Shown here in pieces: positions 59,809 through 64,000 of a DNA stretch of 64,000 nt. The notes under the pieces are model-generated. The model did no database searches, was not told the DNA's origin, and worked only from the letters and a program-made list of their open reading frames with translations. Made by a program: the position numbers and the translations under genes. How positions within the stretch are numbered: the first letter of the stretch is position 1; the number at the start of each line of letters is the position of its first letter. The stretch is from Rhodospirillaceae bacterium (GTDB lineage: Bacteria; Pseudomonadota; Alphaproteobacteria; Bin65): the NCBI GenBank assembly GCA_011523655.1, contig WTGH01000009.1:35151-99150 (forward strand), written 5' to 3'.

Positions 59809-61329
59809 ATGGCCCGACGCGCCCGGGCCGCGCGCCAACGGTCTGCTGCCGCCAAGGGGGCGCCGGCTTCGCCCTATATCCGGCGGCGCCTGCCGGCATT
59901 CGAAGTCCTCGACGAGGAAGAGCTCCGGCGCATCGAAACCCAGGTCGACTGGATCGTGCAGGATGTCGGAATCGCCTTCCGCGGCGATCCCGAGGCGCTG
60001 CAATTGTGGCGGGAGGCGGGCGCCACCGTTGACGACGATCTGGTCCGCGCGCCGGCGGACTGGGTCCGCGCGATGTGCGCGAAGGCGCCGCGCCAGTTCA
60101 CGCAGCGTGCGCGCAATCCCGACCGCTCCGTGGTCATCGGCGGCGACAACCAGGTCTATGCCGCGGTCTACGGCCCGCCTTTCGTGCGCGACCTCGAGGG
60201 CGGCCGGCGCTATGGCGATCTCGAGAGCTTCCGGAACCTGGTGAAGCTCATCTACATGCACCCGCACCTGCATCACGGCAGTTTCGTGGTCTGCGAGCCC
60301 TGCGACATTCCGGTGAGCACACGCCACCTCGACATGCTTCACGCTCACATGACGCTGAGCGACAAGCCGCATTTCGGCGCCATTACCGAGAAGAGCCGGG
60401 CGCAGGACAGCGTCGACATGGCCGAGATCGTCTTCGGCCGGGAGACGATGGACGAGCACTGCGTCATCCTCGGCAACGTCAACACCAACTCGCCGCTGCT
60501 GATTGACAAGGTCGTGACAGAAGCCATCCGGGCCTATTGCGGACGGGGGCAGGGCATCGCCGTGGCGCCCTTCATTCTGTCCGGCGCCATGGGGCCGGTC
60601 TCGACCGCCGCGTCGGTCGCCCAGGCCCTCGCCGAGGCGCTGATGGTCTGCGCCTTCGCCCAGCTCGTGCGGCCCGGCGCGCCCTTCATCCTCGGCAATT
60701 TCCTGACCTCGATGTCGCTGAAATCCGGCGCGCCGACCTTCGGGACTCCGGAGCCGGCGCTGTCGCACTATGTCATGGGCCAGCTCGCCCGGCGGGCCGG
60801 GCTGCCCTTGCGCTGCGGCGGATCGCTGACCTCCTCGAAGATCGAGGATGCGCAGGCGGCCTACGAATCCGCCGATTCGATGCATTCGACCGTGCTGGCC
60901 GGCGCCAACTTCGTGCTCCAGGCGGCCGGCTGGCTGGAGGGCGGCCTGTGTACCGGGTTCGAGAAGCTGGTCATGGACGCCGACCGGCTCGGCGCGTACC
61001 GGAAACTGGTCGGCGAAGGCCTCGACACCGGCGACGAGGCCCTCGCCCGCGACGCCTATGGCGAGGTCGGCCCCGGCGGCCACTTCCTGGGCTGCGGCCA
61101 CACGATGCGCAACTACCTGACCGCGTTCTACGAGCCCGCTCTGTCCGACAACGACACCATGGAAAACTGGCTCGAACGCGGTTCGACCGACATGCGCCGC
61201 CGCGCCCATGCGCGCTGGAAGGAAATGCTGGAGCAATACGCGCCGCCGCCGATGGACGAAGCCGTGCGCGAGGAACTCGACGCCTTTGTCGCCCGGCGCA
61301 AGGAGGAACTGCCGGAAGCGTGGTATTGA
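59809..61329 (+). CDS. MttB-family (non-pyrrolysine) trimethylamine/quaternary-amine methyltransferase homolog
   Basis: LPAFEVLDEEELRRIETQVDWIVQDVGIAF; PFILSGAMGPVSTAASVAQALAEAL; long uninterrupted ORF. Confidence 0.88.
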   Translation: MARRARAARQRSAAAKGAPASPYIRRRLPAFEVLDEEELRRIETQVDWIVQDVGIAFRGDPEALQLWREAGATVDDDLVRAPADWVRAMCAKAPRQFTQRARNPDRSVVIGGDNQVYAAVYGPPFVRDLEGGRRYGDLESFRNLVKLIYMHPHLHHGSFVVCEPCDIPVSTRHLDMLHAHMTLSDKPHFGAITEKSRAQDSVDMAEIVFGRETMDEHCVILGNVNTNSPLLIDKVVTEAIRAYCGRGQGIAVAPFILSGAMGPVSTAASVAQALAEALMVCAFAQLVRPGAPFILGNFLTSMSLKSGAPTFGTPEPALSHYVMGQLARRAGLPLRCGGSLTSSKIEDAQAAYESADSMHSTVLAGANFVLQAAGWLEGGLCTGFEKLVMDADRLGAYRKLVGEGLDTGDEALARDAYGEVGPGGHFLGCGHTMRNYLTAFYEPALSDNDTMENWLERGSTDMRRRAHARWKEMLEQYAPPPMDEAVREELDAFVARRKEELPEAWY

Positions 61330-61358
61330 ACGCAGGCGTTACCGGCAGCGGAGCCCGG

Positions 61359-62252
61359 TCAGACCTTGCCCTTCCACGGGACGAGGGCCCGCTCGATACG
61401 CCGCATGATAAGATCGAAAATGAAGGCGACGGCGCCGATAACCACGATGCCGAGGAAGACGATATCGGTGGCGAGGAAACGGGCGGCGTTCAGCACCATC
61501 ACGCCGATTCCCGCCTTGGCCGCGACCATCTCGGCGGCAACGAGGGTGGTCCAGCCGAAGGCGATGGCGACCCGCATTCCGGTCAGGATTTCCGGGAGCG
61601 CCGCCTTGATGACCACCTGGCGGATCACCTGCTGGCTGGTTGCGCCCATCGAATAGGCCGCATGGATCTGCTCGATCGATACCGAACGCACCCCGGCGCG
61701 CGCGTTGATCGCAATCGGCGCGAAGCAGGCCAGATAGATCAGGAAGAGCTTGCCGGATTCCCCGATGCCGAACCAGATGATGGTCAGCGGCAGATAGGCG
61801 AGCGGCGGAATCGGCCGGTAGAATTCGATCGGCGGGTCGAACACGCCGCGGGCGTAGCGGCTCATGCCCATGGCGATGCCGATGGGCACCGCGGTTATGA
61901 CCGCCAGGAAGAAGGAGCCGAAGACCCGGTAGAGGCTCCAGAGAACATGCTCGTGCAGGGCATGTTCGCTGAAGCCTTGGCATTCGGACGTGACCGCCGC
62001 ACTGGCGCCGATCAGGACGAGCAGTTGTTCGAAATAGTAATCCGTGCAGGCGATCCTGTTGAATTTCGAGATCACCATCTCGGGCGCCGGCAGGAACAGG
62101 GGCCGGATCAATTCGAGTTGCGTGGCGAGCCACCAGCCGCCCAGGATGATCACGATGGTCACCGCGCTGATGGCGGTGCTCCTGCCGCGCCCCGGTGCGC
62201 CGTACTGGTCTACGACCTCCGATTTCCGGCGCGAGAATATCCCGAGATTCAT
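61359..62252 (-). CDS. ABC transporter permease (TauC/SsuC-like)
   Basis: AYSMGATSQQVIRQVVIKAALPEILTGMRVAIAFGWTTLVAAEMVAAKAGIGVMV EAA-loop motif. Confidence 0.93.
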   Translation of the reverse strand: MNLGIFSRRKSEVVDQYGAPGRGRSTAISAVTIVIILGGWWLATQLELIRPLFLPAPEMVISKFNRIACTDYYFEQLLVLIGASAAVTSECQGFSEHALHEHVLWSLYRVFGSFFLAVITAVPIGIAMGMSRYARGVFDPPIEFYRPIPPLAYLPLTIIWFGIGESGKLFLIYLACFAPIAINARAGVRSVSIEQIHAAYSMGATSQQVIRQVVIKAALPEILTGMRVAIAFGWTTLVAAEMVAAKAGIGVMVLNAARFLATDIVFLGIVVIGAVAFIFDLIMRRIERALVPWKGKV

Positions 62253-63049
62253 GGCTCCAGCCCGCTCCTCTCTTCGCCGTAGATGATCGAGAGGATCTCT
62301 TCGCGCATCGCGATGAATTCGGCCGAGGACTTGACCTGCCTCGCATTGCCGGATTCGAAATACTGGTTGTAGAAATCGAGTTTGTACTCGTGCGTGATGC
62401 GGCCCGGCCGCGGCGACATGACGACAAGGCGGGTCGCCATGAACAGCGCTTCCTCGACGCTATGGGTGATGAAGAAGACGACTTTCCGGGTCTTCTGCCA
62501 AACGTCGAGAATCAGTTCCTGCATATTCTCGCGGGTGAAGGCGTCGAGGGCGCCGAGCGGTTCGTCCATCAGCAGCATGTCCGGGTCGCAGGTCAGCGCC
62601 CGCGCCAGCCCGACCCGTTGCTGCATCCCGCCGGAAAGCTGGTAGATCGGATAGTTTTCGAAGTCCGACAGGCCGACCAGGGCGAGGTTCTCGCGCGCCC
62701 TGATGCGCCGCTCGGCGCTTGCCACGCCCTGAAGCTTGAGCCCGAACTCGGTGTTCTGAATGACGTTGAGCCACGGAAGCAGGGCGTGTTTCTGGAAAAC
62801 GACGCCGCGGTCCCGGCCCGGCCCGCTGATCGGATCGCCCTTGTGCAGGACCTGGCCGGATGTCGGCGGCAGAAACCCGGCGATGACGTTCAGCAACGTG
62901 GTCTTGCCGCAGCCCGAAGCGCCGAGCGCGACGACGAATTCGTTTTCCCGGAACTCGAAGTTCACGTCTTCGAGCGCCTTGACGCTTCCCAGCCCTTGCA
63001 GGGCGGGAAACACCATGGCGACGTGATTGAGGCTGATGACCGCGGTCAT
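62249..63049 (-). CDS. ABC transporter ATP-binding protein (TauB/SsuB-like)
   Basis: ALGASGCGKTTLLNVIAGF; LSGGMQQRVGLARALTCDPDMLLMDEPLGALD. Confidence 0.95.
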   Translation of the reverse strand: MTAVISLNHVAMVFPALQGLGSVKALEDVNFEFRENEFVVALGASGCGKTTLLNVIAGFLPPTSGQVLHKGDPISGPGRDRGVVFQKHALLPWLNVIQNTEFGLKLQGVASAERRIRARENLALVGLSDFENYPIYQLSGGMQQRVGLARALTCDPDMLLMDEPLGALDAFTRENMQELILDVWQKTRKVVFFITHSVEEALFMATRLVVMSPRPGRITHEYKLDFYNQYFESGNARQVKSSAEFIAMREEILSIIYGEERSGLEP

Positions 63050-63145
63050 GGGTGCCTGCCGATGTACGGCCGGTCCGGGCGCTCATGCGAAGGACGGTTC
63101 GGGAAACGCGCCCTTCCGAGCGGTTGAAGCCGGACGCTGCCATCC

Positions 63146-63180
63146 CGGCCGGAACCGGCGCCCATCGCCGGTTCCGGCCG
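63146..63180. promoter_or_regulatory. Perfect 15-bp stem-loop between SBP and ATPase genes
   Basis: CGGCCGGAACCGGCG-CCCAT-CGCCGGTTCCGGCCG; no T-run on the minus-strand 3' side. Confidence 0.8.
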
Positions 63181-63212
63181 AAACGACATTTGTGTGCGGC
63201 AGTCCCCGGCGC

Positions 63213-63956
63213 CTAGCAGCCGCCTTCCAGCGCCATCTTGGCGAATTTCGGGTTCGCCGAATCCGCGTAGCTGTCCAGCACCTTGTCGAGCTTGCCCTGG
63301 GCCTTCAGGAACTCCGAGGCCGCCTTCAGCGCGTTCTGCACGCCGCCGCCCAACCAGGTTCCGGAAATCTGCTGCTGGAGCGTCGGGTAGTCGTACAGGG
63401 CCAGCACGCCGCCGACCTGGCTCTCGTCGCCGGACACCGCGGCCGCGATCCCCTTGGCGTTGGCGGTGCCGGGGCCGTACTTGCCGGGGTTGGCGCGATA
63501 GTCGGCGTCAGCCGCCGCCACCATCTTCACCCACTGGCAGGCAAATTTCGGGTTCTTGTCGGTGAAACCCTTGCGCGCGACCATGGCGTCGAACGTGGCT
63601 TTGCCCCAGTTGCTGAGGTCGCCGGAGGTCAGCAGAACCCGCCCCTTCTTCTTCATGCGGCCGAGCGCCGGATCCCAGACGAAACCGCCGTTGATGTCGC
63701 CGCGTTCCCACGCCGCAACCATATCCGGCGGAGACATGTCGATGACCTTCAGTTCCTTCGGCGAGATGCCGAACTGCTCCAGGGCGAACATCATGTGGAA
63801 ATGGGTCGTCGAGCCGAATGGCACGGCAATCGTCTTGCCCTTGAGGTCCTGCGGCGCAGTCACCGACTTGTCGACGACCAGGGCTTCGGCATCGTTGATG
63901 TTATCGTAGATGTAGATGACCTGCAGGTCGACGCCCCGGCTGTAGCCGGTGACGTA
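63213..63956 (-). CDS. Taurine/nitrate-type ABC substrate-binding protein (partial; 5' end disrupted near window edge)
   Basis: YVTGYSRGVDLQVIYIYDNINDAEALVV..APQDLKGKTIAVPFGSTTHFHMMFALEQFG; in-frame TGA at 63957-63959 just upstream. Confidence 0.85.
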   Translation of the reverse strand, partial: YVTGYSRGVDLQVIYIYDNINDAEALVVDKSVTAPQDLKGKTIAVPFGSTTHFHMMFALEQFGISPKELKVIDMSPPDMVAAWERGDINGGFVWDPALGRMKKKGRVLLTSGDLSNWGKATFDAMVARKGFTDKNPKFACQWVKMVAAADADYRANPGKYGPGTANAKGIAAAVSGDESQVGGVLALYDYPTLQQQISGTWLGGGVQNALKAASEFLKAQGKLDKVLDSYADSANPKFAKMALEGGC

Positions 63957-64000
63957 TCAGGGTTTGTGTCATGGGAAGCGAGGGGGGTACTCCGTGGGTT

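Noticed and set aside
59809-61329. Pyrrolysine-encoding MttB
   Set aside because: The frame is open throughout with no internal TAG, and no pyl genes are seen in the window.
1-64000. CRISPR arrays, prophage, IS transposases, rRNA or tRNA genes
   Set aside because: No regularly spaced repeats, phage structural genes, transposase motifs or cloverleaf-like genes were recognised by eye, apart from the tmRNA tRNA-like domain; a dedicated scan was not possible.

Overview
GC-rich alphaproteobacterial chromosomal segment. The lineage inference rests on an alpha-type permuted tmRNA next to an SspB-alpha-like gene, several Liv/Tct/taurine-type importers and many CoA-metabolism genes. About 55 genes are recognisable from the translated ORFs: housekeeping (thiD, glmM, folP, thyX, sspB, cutA), two LIV-type ABC clusters (one complete, one without a substrate-binding protein), a TctABC set, a taurine/nitrate-type ABC set cut by the right edge, a TonB receptor, thiolases, an ALDH, an FMO, an XDH-family large subunit, an MttB-family methyltransferase and a cytosolic-type reductive dehalogenase. 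Most interesting: (1) a ~0.6 kb non-coding repeat in two inverted copies (~11.0-11.6 and ~54.9-55.5 kb), each with a conserved TTGACA-N17-TATATC promoter and each in a tail-to-tail gap, which is a candidate undescribed ncRNA or repeat family; (2) a minimal-nucleotidyltransferase/XRE pair with a perfect 16-bp palindromic operator; (3) tandem VapBC-type modules, the second with a toxin collapsed to 54 aa by internal deletion; (4) a circularly permuted two-piece tmRNA (tag ANDNDRLALAA) beside sspB; (5) a helically phased CCAAT/ATTGG site array upstream of the complete LIV operon. All calls come from reading the sequence and supplied ORFs; no searches were run.
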